Shown here one piece after another: positions 36,251-45,006 of a DNA stretch of 64,000 nt (position 1 is its first letter; each line of letters opens with the position of its first letter). Origin of the DNA: an uncultured Planctomycetaceae bacterium (GTDB taxonomy: Bacteria > Planctomycetota > Planctomycetia > Pirellulales > Pirellulaceae); assembly GCA_903863885.1 (NCBI GenBank), contig CAIPEB010000306.1:1-64000 (forward strand), read 5' to 3'. Below the pieces are notes generated by a model, which saw only the letters and a program-made list of their open reading frames with translations, was not told where the DNA came from and searched no databases. Made by a program: the position numbers and the translations under genes.

Positions 36251-37108
36251 GCAAGAAACCAGGCTCATGCCCGTCTCTCGATCATCCGGATAGGCACGGC
36301 TATGTGTGCCGGCCCCGATGCCAGCCTCCCAGTGCCAGTGCTGGAAGACGTCGGCATAAAGGTAATCAAGTGTCCGGGCGACCTGCTGACGGAGGCGTTC
36401 AGATGTCGCATGGTGATAGACCCATTCCAGCGCATAGACGTTGACCGCGCTGTAGCACGGACTGTTGTATTCACACACACCGCTCTTCGCAGTCAGTTCA
36501 ATCCAACGCTGGATTCGCTCGGCTCCATCGGCCTCCAAGCTGGCGTCTTCGAGTGCGCGGCCCATCATCACGAGCGACGCCGCTTTGAGCAGCCAGATGT
36601 TGGAATAATCCGGTCCGCTGGGATGGGCTCGCACCGCTAGGATGCAGTGCGACAGAGACGCGTGCAGCCGCGACGCATTGGCCGCCGTCAATTTTCCTCC
36701 ATGCTCTATCGCGATGTGCGATAGCCAGGGAGACATGAAACACACGGCATTGCGGTCGCCTACACTGGTCTCGTCACCCCACCAATGGAAGTTCCCGAAC
36801 GTTGGAGAGTCCTTGCCGAGGTCCTGGTGATCGAGCACGGCGGACACGATGGCGTTGGCCCGTTCCATCTGATCTCCTGCACTGAAAAGCGCCGCCGCAT
36901 ACTCAAGGCTTGCTTGGCAAACATTCAGACGGTCGCGACATCGGAGGTCACGGACAAGGTTCGACTTCGGATCGAAGTTGGCTTCTCCCGATCGAATCGC
37001 GCCGTCACGCAAAATGCGGCCTGCAACCTGTAAATCCGCGGCGTTCAGAGCGGCCAACGGCAGAAGCAGCAGGGCAGCGAGGAGGGAGTGTCGTCGGCTG
37101 GTTCTCAT
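36251..37108 (-). pseudogene. N-terminal toroid part of an exported enzyme disrupted by the IS
   Basis: About 285 codons of host sequence from the ATG at 37108. The signal peptide SLLAALLLLPLAALNAAD is of the recurring type. An alpha/alpha-toroid domain follows (TFGNFHWWGDETSVGDRNAV, GPDYSNIWLLKAASLVMMGR, GVCEYNSPCYSAVNVYALEW). The EYNSPCYSAVNVYAL block resembles toroids of alginate- or chondroitin-type lyases. The frame runs into the right end of the insertion sequence after GMSLVSC and ends within it. Together with 33168-34159 it probably represents one disrupted lyase or hydrolase. Confidence 0.7.
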
Positions 37109-37240
37109 AAACGTGTGCGGAGATAGTGTCTGGTTGATCATGGAGGGGCTTCCGTACTGGCGCGGATCAGTGTGAGGAGATTGCTGCTTTTCATGGCCAC
37201 GATGCGAGTCTTCTGCCCTTGTGTGCTGCTTACATGAGGG

Positions 37241-38395
37241 CTAATGACTTGCCTTGGGAGGTTCCAGCAGCCCGGCATCGCGCAACATCTTCCCAAGTTC
37301 CACCAGTTGCCGAACATCCTCTTGACGCATACTGCCGGTATGGTCGGCCCCCAGGCTCAGCAAGACATTCGCGGCGCCACGGTCGTAACCCTGTTTGATC
37401 CAGTCGAATAACAGCTTGGCCTGGAACGGTTGGCTGGCTTTGAAACCTCTGCCTTCGCCGTAGGTGAACCATGCCCCAACCGGGCCTTGGGGCGTGTTGG
37501 AGAAGCCTGATCCTCCATGCTGCGAGACCGGCTCGAACTCGAACGGTAGGTAATACCGTTTGCCGTTCACCGTGCGGAAGGGCGTGTGACCGGCAGCGGG
37601 TGGCACCGTTACTTCGCCATTGAGGACATCGGTTGGGAAGTATCTGATCACGCCACCATCCTGCACGTGCTGATTGATGAGCACAATCGTGTTGGGTTGC
37701 TGATTCTTGATCGAGTCGTAGACCTCCTGCGTGGAGAGAGTAGTCGGTGCCCAGTATCCCATATCAATCCAGAAATACGGAATCTCGCCGTATCGGCTGG
37801 CCAGTTCGTTGAGTTGCGCGAGAATGATGGCACGCGCGTTCGGGTGCGGCATCCAATCCTTGCCACCCCACAGGCAGTAATACAAGCCGGGCGCGATGCC
37901 TTGCCGCCGACATTCCTTGATGAACTCGCCAACCACGTCGGTCTTGTTCGGGCTAGAGGCGACGTCGAACTCGCTGGTGGCGCTGTCCCACAGCAGAAAA
38001 CCCGATGTGTGCCGCGCGGTGAGCACGGCATACTTCATGCCGGCCTGCTTCATCGCGATGGCCCAGCCGGCGATGTCAAGGTTCGAAGGGTTGTAGAGCT
38101 TCGCGTCTTCGTTTTTCGAGAGTTCCAAGCCGTTGAACTGGTTGTCGTTGAAGCAGAAGAACCCGCCGAAACGGTAACTCTTCCACTGCTTGATGAGGCC
38201 GGCATCGCCTTGGGCCGGCTCGTGGCGCTGTTTCAAGTCTACGCGATAGGTGGCGACGTCGTTGCCCGCCTTGGAAATGACGCGCAACTCGGAAACTCCG
38301 TCGCTGTGCTGTTGTTCGACAACATCTGGTTCACCGACAAGCGCTCTTGCCGTCAACGCGATTACAGTCAGAAAAAGGTGAGCTGTCTTGTTCAC
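37241..38395 (-). CDS. GH29 alpha-L-fucosidase
   Basis: 384 residues from a GTG at 38395 with AAGGAAG about 12 bases upstream. A short signal peptide ends near GEPD. The TIM barrel has KSYRFGGFFCFNDNQFNG, MKYAVLTARHTSGFLLWDS (fucose-binding H-T region) and the likely nucleophile Asp211 in PYFWIDMGYW. The C-terminus contains RGAANVLLSLGADHTGSM, which corresponds to the GANLLLNxxP block. The length is on the short side because no C-terminal beta domain is present. It releases alpha-linked L-fucose. It is an intact counterpart to the deleted GH29 gene at 32097-32585. Confidence 0.88.
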   Translation of the reverse strand: MNKTAHLFLTVIALTARALVGEPDVVEQQHSDGVSELRVISKAGNDVATYRVDLKQRHEPAQGDAGLIKQWKSYRFGGFFCFNDNQFNGLELSKNEDAKLYNPSNLDIAGWAIAMKQAGMKYAVLTARHTSGFLLWDSATSEFDVASSPNKTDVVGEFIKECRRQGIAPGLYYCLWGGKDWMPHPNARAIILAQLNELASRYGEIPYFWIDMGYWAPTTLSTQEVYDSIKNQQPNTIVLINQHVQDGGVIRYFPTDVLNGEVTVPPAAGHTPFRTVNGKRYYLPFEFEPVSQHGGSGFSNTPQGPVGAWFTYGEGRGFKASQPFQAKLLFDWIKQGYDRGAANVLLSLGADHTGSMRQEDVRQLVELGKMLRDAGLLEPPKASH

Positions 38396-38706
38396 CGCAT
38401 GGCTTCCTTATTGGGGGGGAGTTATCGACGCTTGTTCGAAGAGTCGCGGGAGTGTCTTATCTTGGTATGGAACACGAGAACAAGGCGGCTGACGGAATAG
38501 TGCGGTTCATGGGATTACCTCCGGGTGGTTCATGCCGTTAGTTGCGACGTGGAAAGCGGCCGCGCCAGCGACCGGACAGAGGCAGGTTCGCACAGGCGTG
38601 CGATGCCGCTAATTTTATCGAACGACACCCAACGCCAACAATCATTGCGAGATCTGTGTTTCCGGCGTTGTGGGATGGGTTTCCGGCATCTGGCCCAGCG
38701 GCGGCA
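38396..38706. other. Intergenic stretch, no gene seen
   Basis: 311 bases upstream of the fucosidase start and downstream of the AraC-type regulator. It probably holds the fucosidase promoter, but no clear -35/-10 pair or operator repeat was found. Confidence 0.4.
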
Positions 38707-39576
38707 TCAACCGGGGCGGCGCACGGGCCAGCGGTATTCCTGCGGCGAGCGGCCCTCGAGCAAATGAAATTGATGTTGGAAGTTCGCCAGGGACAGGTAG
38801 CCGCAGTCCCTGGCGATTTGGTTTACCGTCCGTTCTGTCTCCACCAGCAGGCGGCAGGCGCGGGACACACGGAGTTCGTTGATGTAGCGTGGAACGGTGC
38901 GTCCCGTGGACTTCTTGAACAACCGACTGAAGGCGCTTTTGCTCAGGTTCGTCAGACGGGCCAGTTCCGACGCGTACAGCGGCTTTCCCAGGTGTTCTTC
39001 AATGTGCTCGCAAACACGACCGATGCGGTCCGCGCCCGCGCCGCCGGTGCGACGCTCGAAGCCGGGTGAGGCAATCTCGCGGAGTTCCTTCGAGTTTGCC
39101 AGTTCTTCCAGCAACCCGAGCAACATCGCCACCCTTCGCAAGCCCGATGCTCGCACCATGCTCTGAACCTGCCGCGAGACTCTCTGCCGGGTGCGCCCCG
39201 AGACCTCCAGACCAAAGCCGGCACGCTGGGACAGACGCCGGACCCTTCCCACCGAAGGTCGCTTCAGCCAGTCGTCACCCAGGATGTTCGGCAGAAACTG
39301 CACGACGACCGCTTCCACGCGGGGTCGTCTTCTTGCCGGAAGTGCCTCATTACGATAATCGTGCGGCAGGTCGGGCCCGATGACCACCAAGTCGCCGGGC
39401 CGGAGAGGCGAAATTTTGTCGCCCACCATCCGGTACGTTCCCCCGCGCTTGACCAGGGTGATCTCCACTTCCGGATGCTGATGCCAAACGCATGCGAAAT
39501 CCGGCCCGCGAAATACCTCGCAACCCACCAGTTCGGTTGTCACGTGCGGCGATTGTTTTTCGACGATCGGTTTCAC
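38707..39576 (-). CDS. AraC-family transcriptional regulator with cupin domain
   Basis: 289 residues from a GTG at 39576. An N-terminal cupin sensor spans about residues 20-95 (CVWHQHPEVEITLVKRGGTY, PGDLVVIGPDLPHDYRN), whose His residues line the sugar pocket in related proteins. The C-terminal double HTH (about 185-285) has YASELARLTNLSKSAFSRLF and VNQIARDCGYLSLANFQHQF. It probably senses a sugar and controls neighbouring glycan genes. The fucosidase lies downstream on the same strand and the four-gene enzyme run upstream. Confidence 0.92.
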   Translation of the reverse strand: MKPIVEKQSPHVTTELVGCEVFRGPDFACVWHQHPEVEITLVKRGGTYRMVGDKISPLRPGDLVVIGPDLPHDYRNEALPARRRPRVEAVVVQFLPNILGDDWLKRPSVGRVRRLSQRAGFGLEVSGRTRQRVSRQVQSMVRASGLRRVAMLLGLLEELANSKELREIASPGFERRTGGAGADRIGRVCEHIEEHLGKPLYASELARLTNLSKSAFSRLFKKSTGRTVPRYINELRVSRACRLLVETERTVNQIARDCGYLSLANFQHQFHLLEGRSPQEYRWPVRRPG

Positions 39577-39609
39577 GGTCCGGGTTCCCAGTTTCTTCAG
39601 CCGTAGTCT

Positions 39610-40186
39610 TTAAGTCGGCGTTAGGCAATGGGGATGATCGCGAGTTCAAATTGCCGAGGCCCTGAAGAGAGCCGCGTCTTCTCAGGATCACGGCTGCAGT
39701 TCGACGTTCGATACACCGCCGCTTGTCGATGACGCTCACGTTTTCGATCACCAGATCATCGCAGCGAGTCGCGCGAATTCCCTCGCTGGATGTTTCCATC
39801 TTGCCCTACGCACGCGTCAGCGTCAGATCGCGAACCACAATGCTCGAGGCATTCTCGATTTCGATGACCGGCTCGTCCGCCGTCTGCTGGATGATCCGCC
39901 CGGGACCGAACCGGCCGGTGCGGTCCTTGTTCAAAACGATCTTTCGCGTAATCAAATAATCGCCTGACGGCGGGTAAATCATCCGGCCGGAATTGGCGTC
40001 CAACGCGGCTTGAATGGACGGATACGACACCGCCGACAGCACCCCTGGTACGGGCTGTTCGGCGACCGCCTATGGCAGTAGTCCGCCGCAAGGCAGGACC
40101 AGCCAGGACAGCGGTGCAGCCAGCGGGGCGAGCAGCACGGCGGTGAGGACGGCGAGGGAGGATCTCGTGGTGGTGATTTGTCGCAT
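39610..40186 (-). pseudogene. Frameshifted right-handed beta-helix protein gene
   Basis: Starts ATG at 40186, ten bases after the upstream beta-helix gene. The first frame gives a recurring-type signal peptide (SLAVLTAVLLAPLAAPLS) and stops after 38 codons. A second frame resumes with SYPSIQAALDANSGRMIYPP, FGPGRIIQQTADEPVIEIEN and SIVVRDLTLTRA. A third frame continues with EGIRATRCDDLVIENVSVID and then decays. These are beta-helix coils with asparagine-ladder spacing, as in pectate-lyase-like enzymes. At least two frameshifts show it is non-functional. Confidence 0.72.
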
Positions 40187-40195
40187 TCTGGTTTC

Positions 40196-41902
40196 TCACT
40201 GTTGCTGGACCGAATCCCGCGTGGCTTGGTCTTCAATCTGGATGCGCGCAGCGGGCATGGTTTGTTCGCCCAGTCGGTTTCCCTGTAACAGTACCTCACG
40301 GCAGTCGCCGATCGTCAATTGGCCGCGGTCCGGGGCGAAGCGATTGTTCACCAGTCGCACGTTCTGCGCGTGCCGCAGATCGAAGCGCCCGTCAATCTCG
40401 TTCTCCTCGAACCGGAGGTCTATCAAGGGCGGCATCCCGTTTCTTGCCGCGGGCGTTGGCAACCCGTTGAGCCGTCCGCTGCACGCGACAGCAATTTCTG
40501 GATTGCCGCGGCCCAATCGCAGCCGGCAACGACGCACCACCGAGCCGGACGGCAGCGGACCTTCGATAGTCTCGCCATAAAACCAAAGAAGCGCCGTGAC
40601 GTCGCAGTCCTCCAGCGTGACGCGAGATTGAAAACGGCAGGAGTTGCGAATGGTGCAACGTCGCAGCGTAGTGTCCGGGTTGGCCGCTTCGACGGCCCAG
40701 ACCTGGTCGCCCACGGCCAGGCGGGGCACCGCGCGGTCCAGCGTCAGCGTGACCTGCGGTGCGTGATCGGGATTGGAGTCAGGTTGTTCCTCGACCGCCA
40801 GAACCCGGGCGCGCTCCAGCAGAGTTCCGGTGTTTGTGGCATAGCCGGCCAGCGTGTCGCCCACCCGCCAGCCGACATAGCCAAGAGGAAAGTTCTGGCG
40901 CACACGCAACTGTCGGCCTTCCACTCCGACCACCTGCGAGAGATGCGTGGCGATATTGAAGGCGTCATCATTCATGCCCTCGAGCACGCAATCTTCGAAG
41001 AGCAGCCGGGCGCGATTGCCCTTCACGTGCAGGCCGTCGCGCCATGACGACGTGATAAGTGCGCTGCCGGGCCGCGGGCGAACCTGCACACGGCGCAACG
41101 TCACACTGCCTTCGTTGCGTTGCACCACACAGGCAAACCAGGGAGCCGACCAAACCTCCACGTCCTCAATCACAATGTCGCGGTTGCCAACCAGTTCCAT
41201 GACGGCGCCGGCTCCAGGCCGATGCGCAATGCCGCGCACCGGCACCGTCATGCGGGTCGTACCAGGTTGGATCACGTTCCAGTCGTGAAAGCTATCGGCC
41301 GTCACCACGCGCACCAACCGCGTCTCATTCGGCATTGGTGTCAGGTCGGCGACCCAGTAGTGGTTGCTGCGCAAGGCGTGCGGGCCGGGATTCCAAAGCA
41401 TCGCGAAGTAAGCCTGTTCACCTCCCGTGTTGGTTGGACCGCCCGGCGGCGGCATCGCGAAGCCATCGTCAATGCGGGCCATGACGCAACGGGATGCCGG
41501 GTCCACGCCGATCACCAGCGCCTCGGCAAAAGGGAGCGGATCGTAATCCATGCGCAAGCCGTGCACTGCCACGTCCCGGCAACCGTGCAACGCCACGCCA
41601 CGCCGGTCAGCGCCCAAAAGCAAAATGGCTCCCGCGCCCTCGATGCGGATGCGGTCCTGACCCTGTAAACGAATGGCATACCCGGCGCCGCTGGCGATTC
41701 GGTAGGTGCGTGCCGCTTCGAATCGCAACACCGCCGGCTTCGGCGCAGCCACAAGCGCCGCGACGGCCTTCTCCAACGCCGCCGCATCGTCGGCCGTGCC
41801 ATTGCCGGCCGCCCCGAAATCCTGGACGTGAATTTCGGCAGCGTACGATGCGGCCAGCGGCACGAGCAGCAGGGCTGTGAGAAAAGGCATGCGTACGTTC
41901 AT
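40196..41902 (-). CDS. Exported right-handed beta-helix protein, GH110-like
   Basis: 568 residues from the ATG at 41902, which overlaps the upstream stop in an ATGA. The signal peptide MPFLTALLLVPLAASYAAE is of the recurring type. VQDFGAAGNGTADDAAALEK is the classic pectin-lyase-fold opening. The core includes WRDGLHVKGNRARLLFEDCV and LEGMNDDAFNIATHL, which resembles the acidic active-site region of GH110 alpha-1,3-galactosidases. Later coils are RCTIRNSCRFQSRVTLEDCD. Activity on alpha-galactosides is plausible but unproven; other beta-helix hydrolases remain possible. Confidence 0.82.
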   Translation of the reverse strand: MNVRMPFLTALLLVPLAASYAAEIHVQDFGAAGNGTADDAAALEKAVAALVAAPKPAVLRFEAARTYRIASGAGYAIRLQGQDRIRIEGAGAILLLGADRRGVALHGCRDVAVHGLRMDYDPLPFAEALVIGVDPASRCVMARIDDGFAMPPPGGPTNTGGEQAYFAMLWNPGPHALRSNHYWVADLTPMPNETRLVRVVTADSFHDWNVIQPGTTRMTVPVRGIAHRPGAGAVMELVGNRDIVIEDVEVWSAPWFACVVQRNEGSVTLRRVQVRPRPGSALITSSWRDGLHVKGNRARLLFEDCVLEGMNDDAFNIATHLSQVVGVEGRQLRVRQNFPLGYVGWRVGDTLAGYATNTGTLLERARVLAVEEQPDSNPDHAPQVTLTLDRAVPRLAVGDQVWAVEAANPDTTLRRCTIRNSCRFQSRVTLEDCDVTALLWFYGETIEGPLPSGSVVRRCRLRLGRGNPEIAVACSGRLNGLPTPAARNGMPPLIDLRFEENEIDGRFDLRHAQNVRLVNNRFAPDRGQLTIGDCREVLLQGNRLGEQTMPAARIQIEDQATRDSVQQQ

Positions 41903-43740
41903 TTTTCTTTGGCTTTTACGTCCTCGAGCACCGCCAGCAAAGCGTGATAGTTGTCCACCAACAAGCCCTCGTAGCCGTGGCCGCCGCCTTGCCAATCGCG
42001 CCAATCCAGGGAGCGGCCGCTCGTGGGATCGAATCCCTGGAATTTGCCGGCGGCGTAGCCGGACAGCATGGGGTGAAAGATGCGGCGCGCGTCCTCCACC
42101 CGGCCCCGCTGGTAGAGCGCCGTGACGGTGTAATAGGCCCAGCAGCCGGTCGCCCCACCGTTTTCATAGAACTGGAAGCCGTCGCTGCCGTCGTCGAGCA
42201 GCGGTTCGCCGGTGGCTTCGGGCTTGTGGTTCTCGTGAACGTAATCGCCCTTCTTGACCGGCACGAGATTGCCGGGCAGGCCGATGCTGAAGTTGGTGAA
42301 GCCGACCTCCTGCATCTTCGCCAACAATCGATCCATGACGCGGTTGGCGGTCGGATCGTCGAGCAGACCGAACGTGATCGCCATGCCTTGCACGTAGGTG
42401 AACCAGTAGTCGTGCAATTGGCCGTCCGCACTTTTCCATCCCGCCAGCACGCCAGTCGCCGGATTCAGCAGGTTGGGCGCGTAGGCGGCCCGGAGCTTCG
42501 CGGCTTTCTCGCTGAAGAACCGGGCGTCCTCGGCGTGGCCCAGCTTCCCCGCCAACTCGGCGAACATCGTCGCAGCTCGGTAGGCGAGCGCATTGGCGAA
42601 GGCGTCCTCGTGGCCGAAGTTGATGCAGTCCCACCAGTTCGAGGGCCGCCGGTCCGTTTTGGGGCGGTCGCCGAAGTTGCCGGTGCCGGGATATTCGATG
42701 AGGCCGTTGCCGTCCTTGTCGGCGGCAAACATCTCGCGGCCCCACGCGGCCAGTTGGTCGTAACGGGCCTGAGCCCACTGCGTGTCGCCCGATCCGTCAA
42801 CGTAGTTGCAGGCGGAAATGAGGAAGGAGGGTAACGAATCCAGCGAGGTCATGGGCGTTCTCCAGGCCGCAACGTCCGCCTCGCCAGGCGTGCAGCCGTA
42901 GCCGATCTGGCCGTAGCCCAAGGCACCGGCGAGGTAGCGGTCGAGCGTCATCCGGATGAGGTCGTTGGCCGTCAGGCCGTCCGCTAGCGGCGGCGTGTGC
43001 CGCGCGAGGTCCGAATACTCGAAGAGCGTGAAGGCGCAGGGATCGCTCGAGGCATTGTTGGCCAGCATCTGCACGCGTGGATTGACTTGAAAGATGTTGA
43101 GCCAGTCGCGGCGAAATCCGTCGTAGAGCGGATTCTCTTCAATGCCCGGGAGCTGTGGGTAAATGGCTACCACTTCGAGCCGATACTCGACGCGCTGCTG
43201 AATTGCCGTCGCTGCCGGAAAGGCGACGCGAACAAACGGAGGATTCACGAACCGCCGCGCGTCGTAGTCGAGCCTGGCGTCTCGCGCGCTGCAGGTGATA
43301 CGCAAGGTCCCCATGTCCGGCATGTGCAGCAGGCAGGGCAGGCTCATCTGTCGCTCGCCCGGCTTCATCAGGCCGAGCAGCGTGGCGTGATTGGCCTTTT
43401 GATGGAACGTGAGCGTGAACGGCGGGGCCTCCGCACCGGCCACGTAATCCGAACTCAGAGTCAGCACCTTTTCGCTGCACGTCACCTGCCAGATCGGTTG
43501 GCCATGGAGTTGGTAGGTCTGGCCGACCAGTGCGAGGCCCGCCATGGAATTGGCCTCAGGCAGAACGGGGTTCTGATCCAACTGGCCGCGTCCCAACGAA
43601 TCCACAGCGAACACCGAAAACGCCGGGGCGCCTGGTGACAGGCCGACCGCGAGATGCTGGGATTGAAAGGTCGCATCGGCGGCACGCAGTTCCGCCAGCG
43701 GCGCGAGCAACAAGGCGGTCAGGGCGAGGAGTTGTTTCAT
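41899..43740 (-). CDS. Exported six-hairpin glycosidase-like protein
   Basis: 613 residues from the ATG at 43740, with AAAGGA about 9 bases upstream. The signal peptide LLALTALLLAPLAELRAAD is of the recurring type. Residues 25-225 form a beta-sandwich; residues about 250-600 an alpha/alpha toroid (GYGCTPGEADVAAWRTPMTS, KDGNGLIEYPGTGNFGDRP, NWWDCINFGHEDAFANALAY, DGFQFYENGGATGCWAYYTV, GGGHGYEGLLVDNYHALLAV). The GNGLIEYPGTGN block resembles the catalytic region of GH63/GH15-clan enzymes. The stop overlaps the start of the beta-helix gene by four bases, so the two are translationally coupled. Confidence 0.8.
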   Translation of the reverse strand: MKQLLALTALLLAPLAELRAADATFQSQHLAVGLSPGAPAFSVFAVDSLGRGQLDQNPVLPEANSMAGLALVGQTYQLHGQPIWQVTCSEKVLTLSSDYVAGAEAPPFTLTFHQKANHATLLGLMKPGERQMSLPCLLHMPDMGTLRITCSARDARLDYDARRFVNPPFVRVAFPAATAIQQRVEYRLEVVAIYPQLPGIEENPLYDGFRRDWLNIFQVNPRVQMLANNASSDPCAFTLFEYSDLARHTPPLADGLTANDLIRMTLDRYLAGALGYGQIGYGCTPGEADVAAWRTPMTSLDSLPSFLISACNYVDGSGDTQWAQARYDQLAAWGREMFAADKDGNGLIEYPGTGNFGDRPKTDRRPSNWWDCINFGHEDAFANALAYRAATMFAELAGKLGHAEDARFFSEKAAKLRAAYAPNLLNPATGVLAGWKSADGQLHDYWFTYVQGMAITFGLLDDPTANRVMDRLLAKMQEVGFTNFSIGLPGNLVPVKKGDYVHENHKPEATGEPLLDDGSDGFQFYENGGATGCWAYYTVTALYQRGRVEDARRIFHPMLSGYAAGKFQGFDPTSGRSLDWRDWQGGGHGYEGLLVDNYHALLAVLEDVKAKEK

Positions 43741-43795
43741 ATCGGTTCCTTTGATACTTCCATTTGCCGTCAGCCGCGGCGGTGACGGTTTGGCG

Positions 43796-44947
43796 CTACA
43801 GGTCGCTGACCCGGATTCTCATGGTGCGGATTTCTTTATACCGGTAGTCCCAAGCCTTTTCCTTTACGGTTTCCGGTTTCCACGCGTAGAGAACGTACAG
43901 CCATTCCACGTCATCAATTGTTGACATTAGCGCCTGCGGCACATGCGAGCTGGCCATGCCCTCGGGTCGGAGGTAGCCCAGATAACTCCAATCCAACCCA
44001 TTCTCGGATTCGGCCATGGTCAACAGACGCCCGTCGCCACCGAGCGATTCAGGGTAGTTGGGAGTGTCTGCAAAAGCGTAGTACTTTGTGCGCACTTTGA
44101 TCACGCACGGATTGGGATAGTCTTTCAGCAATGGTTGTTTTTCCGCCCGCAGGACCTCCCATGCGCCGGGGTTCATAAAATCCTGCCTGTTTTCCGCGTA
44201 GCCCATCGAAAGAAAAGTGCCTGGGTGATAATAGTCAAACCAAAGCCTCCATCGGCCGTTGTCCCACAGCAACGAGGGGCGGTGGTAGGAACCGTAGTAA
44301 TCAGCGGGCGGCTTCAAGTTGTCGCCCGATGCAAGAATCCAGCGGTTTGCATCCTCCTGCCCCCAAATCACGATCGGTGTTTTCGTGATGCTCCAGTTAA
44401 TGCCGTTGGTTGATTTCGCGCCCATCACGCAGTTGATCTGGTGTAGCTGCTTCCTGCCATCCGCGCCCACCACCGTCTCGACACCCACGGAAGAGTAGGC
44501 CATGAAGTAGGTGTCGTCCTTTCTGACCACAGAAGGATCGCCCGCAGCCCAGCAGTTCCATTTTTCCTGGCCTCGCGACAACACCGGGACGAACTTCTTT
44601 GAGTCGCCGGTGACATCCCAGCGGTCATCGCCGGCATACACTTCCCAGTGAAGCAGGTCCTTGGACCTTGCGTGATAGATGGCATCGCCGCCCACCGTGC
44701 TGAGGTTATTCTCCTCTGCGGCCCATCCGAACAGCCACATCTTGTAGGGATAGAGTTGCCCGGGATCATGCACCACGCACGGGTTGTAGAGGTTGTAAAA
44801 CGGTCCCAGGATCGGCTTGTGGTTTACCTCCCATTTGCTGGTGAGATCGGTCATCCGCTCCGCTGCCCGACACGGCGCGAGCCCACCCAGTAAGATGACG
44901 CCGGACAGCAGCAGATACGGCATGGATGTGGCGAGGATGAGTCTCAT
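43796..44947 (-). CDS. Exported five-bladed propeller glycosidase-like protein (GH43/GH32 type)
   Basis: 383 residues from the ATG at 44947 (AGGGA upstream; clean signal peptide MRLILATSMPYLLLSGVILL). A longer form from the ATG at 45010 would overlap the upstream stop in an ATGA but bury the signal. Propeller blades show repeated YNPCVVHDPGQLYPYKMWLF, WNCWAAGDPSVVRKDDTYFM, YHRPSLLWDNGRWRLWFDYY and YPNPCVIKVRTKYYAFADTP. The acidic residues near strand starts fit GH43/GH32/GH130 folds. It may hydrolyse or phosphorolyse an exo-linked sugar. Confidence 0.78.
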   Translation of the reverse strand: MRLILATSMPYLLLSGVILLGGLAPCRAAERMTDLTSKWEVNHKPILGPFYNLYNPCVVHDPGQLYPYKMWLFGWAAEENNLSTVGGDAIYHARSKDLLHWEVYAGDDRWDVTGDSKKFVPVLSRGQEKWNCWAAGDPSVVRKDDTYFMAYSSVGVETVVGADGRKQLHQINCVMGAKSTNGINWSITKTPIVIWGQEDANRWILASGDNLKPPADYYGSYHRPSLLWDNGRWRLWFDYYHPGTFLSMGYAENRQDFMNPGAWEVLRAEKQPLLKDYPNPCVIKVRTKYYAFADTPNYPESLGGDGRLLTMAESENGLDWSYLGYLRPEGMASSHVPQALMSTIDDVEWLYVLYAWKPETVKEKAWDYRYKEIRTMRIRVSDL

Positions 44948-45006
44948 TGCAGTCCCTGGGCCGCTCTGCAACTGGGCGACGAAGTTTGTGAGGGTGTGTT
45001 GCGTCG

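Noticed and set aside
38396-38706. Possible small gene upstream of the fucosidase
   Set aside because: Frames on both strands are short, lack ribosome-binding sites and show no resemblance to known proteins.
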